Positions 12,880 through 22,900 of a DNA stretch of 64,000 bases are shown here, piece by piece. A program made the translations under genes and the position numbers. The notes under the pieces were generated by a model. That model was not told where the DNA came from and did no database searches. It saw nothing but the letters and a program-made list of their open reading frames with translations. Source of the stretch: Promerops cafer. Its lineage: Eukaryota > Chordata > Aves > Passeriformes > Nectariniidae. The stretch covers positions 684,571-748,570 of the forward strand of contig VZSE01005880.1 in the NCBI GenBank assembly GCA_013398275.1, written 5' to 3'. The first letter of the stretch is position 1. The number at the start of each line of letters is the position of its first letter.

Positions 12880-13260
12880 TTGTAGGAAACGCCTTCTTGA
12901 TAATAACCGCTTCCAAAGTTCCGCGCAGAAGCAGGACTGGTCTGACGGGCCTCCCCGTGCAGCAATGCCCCGTTCTGGTGACTCGCCACACGTGTGAGGC
13001 CTCAGTGACCTACGTTTTGCAGATATATGCCAATACTCGAAACACTGCCCCACGGTCACACATGGTCCCTTCCTGCCGCCGTTCCCGGAGCAGAGCCAGC
13101 CGCGCTGCCGGCTGCTCTGCCGAGGCGCGGGGCCAGCAGAGGGAGCGCAAGCACACGCGTCAGCTCTGCCTTCAGTCGCCCAGATCGCCCTTCTCCTCGC
13201 ACGGGACAGCTGACACTGCCAACCGACAGCCAGCACGGACAGCTGGCTCACATGAAGCCC
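12880..13260 (-). promoter_or_regulatory. CpG-rich block inside PRDM11 intron, candidate promoter of the Myb/SANT gene
   Basis: CpG dinucleotides are dense here and rare in the surrounding intron. The block lies 4.7 kb upstream of the Myb/SANT start codon and about 450 bases beyond the last visible PRDM11 exon. It includes a CTCF-like sequence at 13133-13147 (CCAGCAGAGGGAGCG) with one mismatch at a normally conserved C. No first exon can be fixed, so promoter activity and orientation are inferred. Confidence 0.4.
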
Positions 13261-13714
13261 AGAAAGAAAGCAAAAAAAAAAGGCACCTCTTTCAGTATCT
13301 GTCAAATGAGTAGGAACAAAAAAAACCCCAAAGAGAATCAAATGTTACCTCGGGGGAATGCAAAGCATTTTGCAAATATTTGAACATAACGCAAAAAAAT
13401 GAGTAAAAAAATGGAGTGAGACCTGTCAGTACTTGTAAGAGTGGATAAACAGGATCATCTTTAACATTTATCCTCATTCCAGAAAATAGCGATCTTCCAT
13501 ATACACATCCTTGTCTTTTTAAAACCCTTTCTTTGAATCTGACATCAAAGATACTCATTACAATAAACAGTGAAAGCGTACAAGCACACCATTTGCAAAA
13601 TGGTGGTGACATTTTGGTTTGGTTTTCCAACACACAAAACAATAAGGAGTATTTGATGGCCTCTCTCTGGAAGACAGAGTCCCAAAAGGGAAGGCAGAAG
13701 AGAACTGGACTCAC

Positions 13715-13782
13715 CTCATCCAGTTTGCTTTGGTTTCATCTGTCCCATCAATGGATTTGTAGCGGTTGTTCTTATCAACGAT
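13715..13782 (-). CDS. PRDM11: PRDM11 exon: PR domain, middle part
   Basis: This 68-base exon encodes 22 residues beginning IVDKNNRYKSIDGTDETKAN and ending WM plus two bases of an Arg codon. It nearly matches the human PRDM11 segment I know, which follows FSWL and precedes YVV. The acceptor is TTCTACAG and the donor is a perfect GTGAGT (13714-13709). Phase in is 0 and phase out is 2. In PR/SET domains this piece forms the loop and strand before the central core. The next exon, which should carry the rest of the PR domain, was not found in the window. Confidence 0.95.
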
Positions 13783-14571
13783 CTGTAGAACAAGAGAATG
13801 GATGCAGCACGTCAATCAGCTAGTCCAGGCAGGAGAGAGTCTGTGAATCTCAAATCACTGCTTCAGTTCTAGCCTTAAGTCATGCTGTGAACCTCAGCTC
13901 TCCCAGTACTACAGGCTGCTGACCTGGAGTGTGTAGAGGCTACTCTGAACTTACTGAGAGGCATTTTTCTATGTACAAATATCTGTAACTGTGGATGCAG
14001 CTTACAAAATCATTAACAATCCTGGGATATAAAAGATAAACTTCCCTTTTGGGACAGGGCTGAGACACATATTTATTTTACAGACAGCAAAGTGTGAGGA
14101 GCATTCCATATCAGCAGCTCTCAATTTTTCCCCTAATAATAACTCAAGTTCCACATTGCAATTCTCATAATTAACATGTGTTGATCCACTGATCTCTCTC
14201 TGTCATATGCTAACCAAGCCATGTAGTATGAGGGGGAAAAAGTTTTGGTGCTGGAATCTGCATGGAGATCACTTCCTGAGGGACTGGATCCTTTTTAAGG
14301 CCTCTTGGCCACCTCCTCAGCTCAGACAGGCTGGGAGGGAGTGCTAGAGGCCCATGAGAGAGTTCTGCAATCTCCACATCATCTATCTATACCCTTAAGC
14401 TGCTAATATTTACGGCAGGTCGATGCTGACGTAGTGCCCATGTGGCCAGCGGAAGACCTTCAGAGAAGAGGGAAGGAAGATGGCTAAGGTTTGGCTCCAC
14501 AAGCCTGTGACTCCCCCAGCTCTGAGCTGCATTGCTGAGGTGTCACTTAGTTGGGGAAACTTGTCACTCAC
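13783..14571 (-). other. PRDM11: PRDM11 intron
   Basis: A 789-base intron with GTGAGT donor (14571-14566) and AG acceptor (13784-13783), in phase 0. No repeat or additional exon was recognised. Confidence 0.9.
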
Positions 14572-14834
14572 CAGCCACGAGAAGAATCCTGCAGACCTGT
14601 CCTGGCTAGAGATCTGCCCCTCATACGGCCCAAAGATGTGACCTTTGGGGATCACCTCGTTCATACAGCGCACATCGTTCTCCCCACTGGGCTCTTTAAC
14701 CACCTCCATTCCAGGCGGGACGGTCAGCGCTGCCCGGTCGGGAATGCCAACAGGCACTGGGGTGTCAGACACAAACACTGGGGGGCCATGGTTTGGACAC
14801 TCATCCACGAAGTACTCCTGGCAGGACTCACAGA
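14572..14834 (-). CDS. PRDM11: PRDM11 exon: zinc-knuckle segment and start of PR domain
   Basis: This 263-base exon reads CESCQEYFVDECPNHGPPVF after a split Phe codon. That Cys/Cys/Cys/His spacing is the zinc-knuckle-like segment found just before the PR domain in PRDM11 and the related PRDM7/9. After a linker (SDTPVPVGIPDRAAL) the PR domain starts, with the signature NEVIPKGHIFGPYEGQI and ending FFSWL at a codon boundary. PRDM11 is a nuclear PR/SET-domain transcriptional regulator. From what I know of the family, its PR domain is not a strong methyltransferase, and it lacks the zinc-finger arrays typical of most PRDM proteins. Borders are CTGCAG acceptor and GTGAGT donor. Compared with human PRDM11 from memory, substitutions are conservative and no stop or frameshift is present. 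Confidence 0.96.
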
Positions 14835-15761
14835 CTGCAGATGTGAAGGAAACAGGGGTTAGGCAGGGCAGACACGATGCACATGATGCACAGGCTCACG
14901 CAGCACATTGGATGCACAGCGCTCAGGACAGCTCCCTGTCCTCTCCCTGGCCCAGCTGAGCCCCTTCCCCAGACTACAGCCTACACACACAGAGATGCTT
15001 CACTGTGTGAAGCAAGGCATGGCAAGGGCTGCTCTCTTGTTCTGCCACGCCTCTCAACAAGAGCTCTGCTCCAACCCACACCTGCCCTACCAACACCTGC
15101 ACCTGTGTGAGCCCTGGTGTTCTGCATGTATTTGCCACTGATGGCTGAACACACACGGAAAGGCCCTGTCACTGCGTGCAGAGACACAGGCTGAGGGCAC
15201 ATCCCTGGTTAGCAGTAAGTCCTCCAGCCAAAAGCTTTGATTCCCCACATACCAGAGGGGAGATAAAACAAGCATCCCTGAAAGCAAATACCCTCATCAT
15301 ATAGCCTTCATTCTGTCTTAGGGAGAGATGGCATCCCAGGCACCTGTTCTGTGTCCAGACAGAGATGCAGGTCTACCAGTTGATAATTCGTAAGTATGCC
15401 AACATAAATGGCACCAGTTTTCTTCCCAGAATATGAGGGAAAGAGTTGTCACCTGCCCAATGCTTCCTTTGCAGTGTCTGAATTCAAGTCGTTGGGTTTT
15501 CCAGACACTCAGAGTTTTCTAATGTGCATTTTCATGTTTCCAGCTTGCCTTCCTCCAACCTCCCTACTTCTGCCTAGCCCCTTCATGGACAAGCTGCTTT
15601 TGTGCAACAATTTCCCTACCACCCATGCCAGTCTTTTCACATGAGAATGCAAATTTGTCCCTGGCTTTTATTTTCCCCTGCTTCCTGCCTCTAACTGACA
15701 GGGAAGACCAAAGTCTACTCAAGCAGCAGTGGTGCTTTTCCCTCACTCACAAGACACTTAC
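14835..15761 (-). other. PRDM11: PRDM11 intron
   Basis: A 927-base intron with a perfect GTAAGT donor (15761-15756) and CTGCAG acceptor. The phase-1 junction gives TGG T|TC TGT (Trp-Phe-Cys), as in PRDM11 of other vertebrates. No repeat was recognised. Confidence 0.9.
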
Positions 15762-15865
15762 ACCAGAAATCCACCTGCTGAAAGCTCTTGGTCATGATTA
15801 CATCCCGTTTCCCTTTCAGTTTCTTGGGTTCCATCTCCATGGACTGTGGGTCAGGCCTTCCAGAG
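15762..15865 (-). CDS. PRDM11: PRDM11 exon: N-terminal basic segment
   Basis: This 104-base exon encodes a segment with MEMEPKKLKGKRDVIM and KSFQQVDFW, recognisable PRDM11 sequence N-terminal to the zinc knuckle. The lysine-rich stretch could act as a nuclear localisation signal (inference). It joins the preceding exon in phase 2 (TG|C, Cys) and the next in phase 1. The donor was placed after TGGT because GTAAGT is a perfect consensus and the alternative two bases earlier would break the frame into the next exon. Confidence 0.95.
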
Positions 15866-16247
15866 CTGAGGAGAGAACAACAGAAGGATGATGTTAACCT
15901 AGCAAGATGCTGGGACTGCACACTGAGAGAAGCTGAAGCAATGGGGCCTGACCAACTCCTTCAGTCCCACAACTGTAGCAGAGAAAAAACTAAACTTGCC
16001 ACCCAGCCTGCCAAAAGCTGGTATATCAGATCCTTAAGGCTAAAGCCCACAGCAGAAAATGGCTGCAGCTAGAGTAGGTGCACACGAGTAGGTGACCACC
16101 CCTGTCACACACTCCAAAGCAGACCTCACAAGGAAGAGCTTTAATAACTTCAAGCAGCTCAAGTTTATTCCTCCAAATCACCTTTAAGCTGGGAGGTAGG
16201 TGGAGAGAAGGGGTTAGAGTACATCAGAGCAGAGCTTGGCCACATAC
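15866..16247 (-). other. PRDM11: PRDM11 intron
   Basis: A 382-base intron with GTATGT donor (16247-16242) and CTCCTCAG acceptor, phase 2. Nothing else was recognised inside. Confidence 0.9.
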
Positions 16248-16363
16248 CAAGGCTGTCCATACTCCTGGTCCCGGTGTGGAGAGCAGGCCTCTGTTTTTAT
16301 CGTCACCATCTCCCCTAAGGAAGCCTGGGTCTGGATCAAACAGTCCTTCAAGTTCTCACTCAT
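16248..16363 (-). CDS. PRDM11: PRDM11 first coding exon
   Basis: The 116 coding bases give MSENLKDCLIQTQASLGEMV and then TIKTEACSPHRDQEYGQP, closely matching the N-terminus of vertebrate PRDM11. The ATG (16363-16361) lies only three bases after a TTTTTCAG acceptor (exon start 16366), so the true first exon is non-coding and upstream, probably at the CpG island near 33-34 kb. The motif VTIKTE resembles a SUMO-acceptor consensus (psi-K-x-E), an inference from the sequence only. Confidence 0.94.
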
Positions 16364-16366
16364 GTT
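16364..16366 (-). other. PRDM11: last three bases of PRDM11 5' UTR
   Basis: The exon holding the start codon begins with AAC, directly after a strong acceptor with a T-rich tract, so translation starts almost at the splice junction. Confidence 0.8.
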
Positions 16367-19041
16367 CTGAAAAAGAATGAAGGAAAGGAGTAGAAATATG
16401 AGTAGCTGAGAAATGACAACCTTGCTCCCCCAGGAACCACAGCCTTCTCCCCCAGGCCAGGATGCAACCAGCAGATCAGGCTCCCTTCAGGCACCAAGAG
16501 TCGCCATCACACACCAGAACACCCACACGTGCATGTGGAAACCTCTTCCTGCACTGGGGAGGGAAGAGCAGTTCAGCTGCAGGTCAGGTGAAGAGCATGA
16601 GACACCACAGAGCAACCTGAGGCATGGAGAATCTGAAGTATGCTTCACAGAGCCCATTAAAAACACACATGGGATTTCCAACTGCACATGGAATTTAAGA
16701 GTGATGGGTGTGATATGTTATGGGAACATGGAGCACCACTACCTCAGAGCAGGTCTTTGGGGGCAGAAGAACAAGAAAGAGGAATGCAGATTGGGTCATT
16801 GAACCAGGATCTGCCTACAAACCTTACATATGCCAGTCTCCACCTGGGAACAGAGTACAGTGTACTACACCCCTGCAGAGAGAGCTTTCCCTGTGCTCTG
16901 GACACCTCTGATGAACAAGTAAGCGCCTACAGCACCCTTTGGGACTCCACCAAGATGGCACAAATCATGCTTGTGATCTTCCTTTGCAGCAGCCAGAGCT
17001 GAGCCACCACCACCCTTTTGGCACCCAAGGCTGCCATAGTGAAAATGCCTCTCCCTCTGCTCAACACAAGAGCCAGGAGGCACTTCACAGAATCACAGAA
17101 TCATCAATCACTTAATGATGTTTAAGGACAGCAAGCTCCAAAACAATAACGCTTCCCTCCCGCTCCCGTCATGGGGTGGTGCTGAAGAGAAAATATAGAT
17201 ATGTCAAGTGATAATAATTTTGAATGGATTTAATTTAGATTTTTGGAAGGGCCAGCCACTAAGCATGAGAGCATCTCAGCTTGAGAAAAGAATAAATTAG
17301 AGTGCTGCTCATCTCATCATTTGCATTCATCTTAACACTTCCTCTAAGGCACACAAACTGTCTGCTCTCAGGTACCACACCAGATTAGACAGATTTCACA
17401 GCTGCTTCCCCTAAATCCCCCGTGATGGCCCCTTCCATGTCCACTGCCCAATGACATGCTCTGTTACGCTGCATACTTGCACTGCTGACAGAGGGGTCTC
17501 CGCAGCTCATCAGACCACTTCTGTCACGGAAACTGGTGGAAGAGCCCATCCCCATCATGACTTGGCTAAGGGCATTTCTAAATTCATGTTCACAAACCCC
17601 TGAAGACAGGAATTTTCTTATTCCACACATGTTTGTATGGGCCTGAACACCATGGAAGTCTGGTCTACATTTCTGCCCTATTTACCACAAGAAGGAATGC
17701 CATTCCCAACCTCTCTGGCTCCGCTTTGTGCCAGGGGACAAATGATTTGTTCTTCCAATCGAACTTCTCACATGCCAATGTGCAGCCTGAAAGATATTTA
17801 TCAAGCCTTTATCAAGGAGTGTTACTTAATACTCATACAGTGGTCTGAAAGCTAAGCCCCAGCATAAGTACAACTAGCCACATGCAAACACATGCACTTT
17901 TAAGCCTTTACAGGATGTCCAAAACAAGACACACTGTTTTTCAGAATTACCACAGCCATTCAGAAGGAAAGCGATAGTAACGCCAAAGAAGGGCTCATTA
18001 TTTTGGCAGGCTGAGTCCCTTGTCTGCGCTCTCTGGAGCAAGAGGAAAGCTCTGCAGTCCTGTACCCGTGCACCAGCCAGTGCTGCAATCAGGGCCTACC
18101 TGGCCTTCTCAGAGAAGAAAAAGTATTTTCTGCAAAGTCTGCAGTAAAGCAGCTGAAGAGGGAGAAAGCTTGGGGAGCGGGAAAATGTTAAAAGACAAGG
18201 ATAGGTGCTGCCCCAGAGCTGGTTAGCTGTGGGGCCTGCATTGTCCCAGGAAAGGTGGATGCTGGCTGTGGGGCAGATGCTCTCAGTCAGAACAGCCAGC
18301 TGTGCTGGAAGCCTGTCAAACAGGACACCTGGAGTTAAAACAGCCATATTCCCCAATCATTCAGTAGGAAGAGATGCATACATTTGTTTCTGAAGATGAA
18401 ATGACTTTTCCTTTCCCGGTCTTGCCCCATGGAATCTTACAGAGTGAAAGAAACCCTGTGATGACACAGTCTGACCTCCTGCCATGGAAGGTCACTGTGC
18501 TTCCTTCACTTCTGGTTAAACTACTGCATAGCTCCAGACACAGGGGGGGAAAAAAAGAAGAAAGAAACACTGCATTTACTTCACACATGAAGCTCTGTGT
18601 TTTACTGTATAGCACATTATGCAGCCCTCCCCTCTCCTGGTCCTCCCTGAAATCCCTCTACTTATCAGCAACATTCCTGTGCAGCACACTGGCAGGAGCA
18701 GCACCTTGCACCGAGATAACGCTCTCCCTGCCCCTGCTCAGGATTGCCGTGTTTGTGTCCAAGTGCTGCATTTACTTTCTGGTCACTGTGCCCAGCTGAG
18801 GTTCTGTTTTCAGTGAACCACCATGCTGCTGTAAGAGCCCTTGCTCCTACAGCAGCTCCCAGGACACCACACATCCTGCCAGCCCTCCCACCTGCTCTGA
18901 GAGTAGGTGACTGCTTTAAGAGCAACCCCAAGTTCACCACTAACTCACCTCTTTTCACTACTTGCAACTTGCCCAGATTTTATGTTGCCCACAAACATAA
19001 TCCAAATTAACTTTGTGCTTTTTTTCCCTGGACACCCACAA
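16367..19041 (-). other. PRDM11: proximal part of PRDM11 5' intron
   Basis: No coding exon or gene was recognised. A short direct repeat of AGAATCAC near 17087-17103 resembles the terminal repeats of CR1 but is too short to call. Confidence 0.45.
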
Positions 19042-19132
19042 TCTTAGAATCAAGAGAATAATTTAGGCTGCAAATGACCTTTAAGATCATCGTGTCCAAC
19101 GTAAATCTAGCTCTGCCAAGTCCACCACTAAA
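19042..19132 (-). repeat. CR1 3'-end fragment, extra copy
   Basis: This 91-base block repeats the 3' end of the adjacent CR1: both contain the near-identical core ATTTAGGCTG..ACCTTTAA and end in CCAAGTCCACCACTAAA. It stops exactly where the next copy begins, which suggests a local tandem duplication rather than an independent insertion. The copies differ at roughly 15-20 percent of sites by eye. Confidence 0.7.
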
Positions 19133-19418
19133 TCACAGAATCATTTAGGCTGGAAACGACCTTTAAAATCATCAAGTCCAACGATAAACTTAGCATTGCC
19201 AAGTCCACCACTAAACCATATCCCTAAGTGCCATAGCTACATGTCTTTTAAATATCTCCCAGGGTTGGGGACTCGACTACTTCCCTGGGCAATTTGTTAT
19301 AATGCTTGATAACTCTGATAATTTCCAATCTAAACTTACCCTGGGCAAACCTGAAGGCACTTCCTCTCATCCTATCACTTGTTAATAGGGAGAAGAGACT
19401 GATTTCTGCCTCTTGATT
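19133..19418 (-). mobile_element. CR1 LINE 3' end (minus orientation)
   Basis: The + strand shows the reverse complement of a CR1 tail, with landmarks TGGAAACGACCTTTAAAATC, AAGTCCACCACTAAACCATA, CCTGGGCAATTTGTTATAAT and TCCTATCACTTGTTAATAGG. Chicken Repeat 1 is the dominant avian non-LTR retrotransposon and is usually 5' truncated, as here. It differs in subfamily from the copy at 19536-19990. Confidence 0.85.
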
Positions 19419-19535
19419 AGCATTGAGCCAAAACCCCAAAAATTCCCAGCTGAGACTACTACACTACCAGCAATGGGGCTCCTTTTGTTGACACACTGTG
19501 ACCCTTTATTTAGTCAGGTTTTCCTTTTATGTATT

Positions 19536-19990
19536 GAATCACAGAATGGCTTGGGTTGGAAGGGACCTTAAAGATCATCTAGTTCCAATCCCACTGCAGA
19601 GACAGCTTCCACTAGACTAAGCTGCTCAAAGTACCATCCAATTTGGCCTTGAACGTTTCCAGGGATGGGGCAGCCACAGTTTCTCTGTGTTCCAGTGCCA
19701 CACCACCCTCACAGTAAAGAAATTTTTTCTAATACCTAATCTAAATCTACCCTCTTTCAGATTAAAGCCATTCCCCCTTGTTCTACTGCCACAGGCCCAG
19801 CTAAAAAGTCTGACCCCAGCTTTCTTACAAGCTTCCTTCAAGTACTGAAAGGCAGTAATCAGGTCTCCCTGGAGCCTTCTCTTCTGCAGGCTGAACAATC
19901 CCAAGTCTCTCAGCCTGTCTTCACAGGGGAGGTGCTGTAGCCCTCGAATCATCTTCACAGCCCTCCTTCCTCTGGACTCACTCCAACAGT
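19536..19990 (-). mobile_element. CR1 LINE 3' fragment with end of reverse transcriptase ORF
   Basis: The + strand starts AATCACAGAATGGCTTGGGT and GGAAGGGACCTTAAAGATCA, the reverse complement of the classic CR1 3' end. The minus-strand frame still reads the C-terminal CR1 ORF2 motif DRLRDLGLFSLQKRRLQGDL. It is a dead 5'-truncated copy of about 455 bases inside PRDM11 intron 1. Confidence 0.92.
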
Positions 19991-22900
19991 GTGTATGTGA
20001 CACACTGAATCATCCCACCTATTTACGCCCATGACTTGTTGCACAACTTCAGTACATTAAACATGCCAGATTTACCAACAGTTTTACCTTTATCAAGTAA
20101 AATTATAGCAACACCAGAGAATCATACTATGTTACAAATTTAAAAAAAAACTGTACAGACTGACTATTACAATTAATACCCCCTTAAATCATGACCAATC
20201 TGATCCGTATCAGCCATTACGTTATTTTACTGGAAGTGAACATCACACTGCGGGTAGCCTAGTTTAATTTGCCCAGTTAAACTTGAAATTGGCCTACTCG
20301 CTTATGAGTAACACACAACATTTTTTTAAGTCTAACTCATTATGCATGCTTTTTAAAAAATTATTTTAAAATTAGCATTTATGGCCCAGACAGCACTGCT
20401 CAGCCAGGCCTTTTAAAATCCCTGGATGCAAGTAAGCCAGAATAGTAAACTTTAAAATGTACTGCTGTAGTAGCAGCTATTTGCTGATTTCCCAAGCTAC
20501 TGCTACAACAGAGAGCATTACACTGCTGCTGTAACTGGTATCACTTTCTAGCTTTTCTTCCAGGAAAAAAAAAATGACATTTTTCCAATTCCAGACTTCA
20601 GCAGATGATCGTGCTTTAAGGATTCTTTTAGCTTCTGATGTATTCAGAATGGTGTTCAATGTTTTGTAATTTCACTGCTCATTAGTTTCTCTTTCTTGCC
20701 ATTTCTCCTCCCCCTTTAGCTTTGTATGGCTACAAGAGTCTAGTTCACATTCTGCAGTTTTCACTCCCTCCACTTCATTGTTTTGGGGTTTTCTTGGCAG
20801 TATTTATAATTCTGTTTGTTGTAGCACCTAAATATGAAGAGCCTCTAAAGATTTCAGATGATGTGGAGAAGCACCATGTAAGCATAAGCATAGCAGGCTC
20901 CTTGGTTACTGTTGAGGGTGTTCCACGCGCGTGTCCCTGTGCCCACCAGGACATTTAGCCCCTGCAATGTTCAGTGGGCACACAGCCTACTGCAATGTCC
21001 TAGCAGCATGTCAGCAAGGCCAATCCCACGGTGGGAGGGATGCTGTGATGACCCAGGTGCTGTTTGCACACAACATCAAGCACTTTGGACAACAAAGGCA
21101 GTTATGCACAGTGGTCCTTGGCAAAACCAGGACAGCAGGGTGACTGCTACAAATCCCAAGAGGCATCCCTGGATCACCCATGGGTTCACAGGCAGTGCCA
21201 CATAACCCCTCCTGTTTTCTTGACAAAGTAGGCAAGGACATGTCAAGTTTCTGCATGACACATGTTAAGATCTCCAGTGGCTCTGCCATATTGCTCAAAA
21301 TCAGGGAAGTAGAAAACACAAGAACATCTGAGCTATTAATCTCCAATGCAGGAAAAAAACCTCCAAATGGGGTTAAGCATGAACAAACCTGTGAATTCCT
21401 GTCCTTAAGTATGCTGCCTTTATCACTGCCACTCTTGTAGTTATTAGTTAACAGTCACAGGCTCTTATCTGCATGGATCAGACTCCAAAACAGAGCTTTA
21501 ATTTTACATTTTACTGGCAGGTTTCCCAGACTGGGACATTCTTTCATGTGAAACAGCCATATAGGAATCCATCCCCTCCTAAGCACACAGCTCTTTCACT
21601 CAGTTTCTCACTGCTGACCTTCTGGAGGTCATCCCCTCTTCTTTTAAGGCAGATCTTGCATAGCTTGTACCACATTTTAAAGTGCAGGCCCATGGTGAAA
21701 GATGGACATGAGTTCATATGCTTTGTCTACAGTTGCATATTATTACCAGAAATAGTAATCCAGAACAGTCAGCTACTGACAAGCTGAGAACAGGGAATAA
21801 AGCACAGCATTCACGCCTCTGAGCTGCCCCCCATACAGCCATGGAAGACCCAGGCTGACTGCTCTCCCTGAGGTGAATGCCCTTACCAAGGTCCTCGACC
21901 ATGCCAACCACTTCAGGTCACTTTATGAAGTATGAGCTGGGTATGCAGCTCATGCTCACAGCCAGCGCAAACTCTGGAAGATCAAGGATCCTACAAAGTA
22001 AGAGGGAGAACCAGTTTGCTCAGAGGAGGACCACTGTCCACAGACAGATATAAGCCAATGCTCCACTGGCAAAATTGGTTTTGCCTAGACAGATGCCACA
22101 GCACTTTCCCCAAAAAAGTACATTTTTGTGGGTGAGGCTGTCCTGCACCCGGGGATGCAGTGGAGCAGTGTCCTGGCACAGCAAAGGCTGGTGGCGGCAG
22201 GGCAAGACCCCATGACCTGCCTCCCAGCCTGCTGCAAGGCCAGGGCTCTTCTCTGATGGCCACAGAGCAAGGCTGAATGCAGCCAGAACACCTGGCAACA
22301 AGCTGAAGCAGTCACAAATTCAAACTTAATTAGTGAAAATTACAGGTCATGCAAGATGTAGGATTTGAGCAGCCATGGGCTGTGGCCAAGGCTTGTTTAA
22401 CTCATTGTCAATTACCCCACTACACTCAGGAGCCATAAATTCACAGGAAGTATTAACTATTTTGTTTGAGTTTCAAATTCTGAAAACACTGAAGAAGATC
22501 AGGACTACAAGAAAGGCACCTGGAAACACCACCAGTTTTTGTGCAGCTTTCTCAAAAAGCTCAGAGAGCAAGCTTCAAAACCACAAGACTTAAACCTGTC
22601 TTACAGCAGGAAGGGCTGAGAGTTTCCAGTGGTTTTAACTTGCCCAAGACCAGCAACTGACATGACAAACAGGATGGGATGCCACAACACCAAATTCCCA
22701 CTGCCATCCTCACTGCAGACAAGTTGGGAACAGGGAAGTTCCGGTTTGCCAACCTGGAACTCCTCCTGTAGTCTCAAAAGGATGTGAGATGAGTTCACAC
22801 TGTCACTCTTACATGGTTCATTGGCAAAACATGTTATCAAAACCCTCCATGATCTGCTTCATGACAGACATATTTCAGAGGGGGAAGAAGACAGAAAACC

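Noticed and set aside
17087..17103. AGAATCAC direct repeat resembling a CR1 terminus
   Set aside because: Only about 17 bases resemble CR1 and the sequence beyond does not continue into the element.
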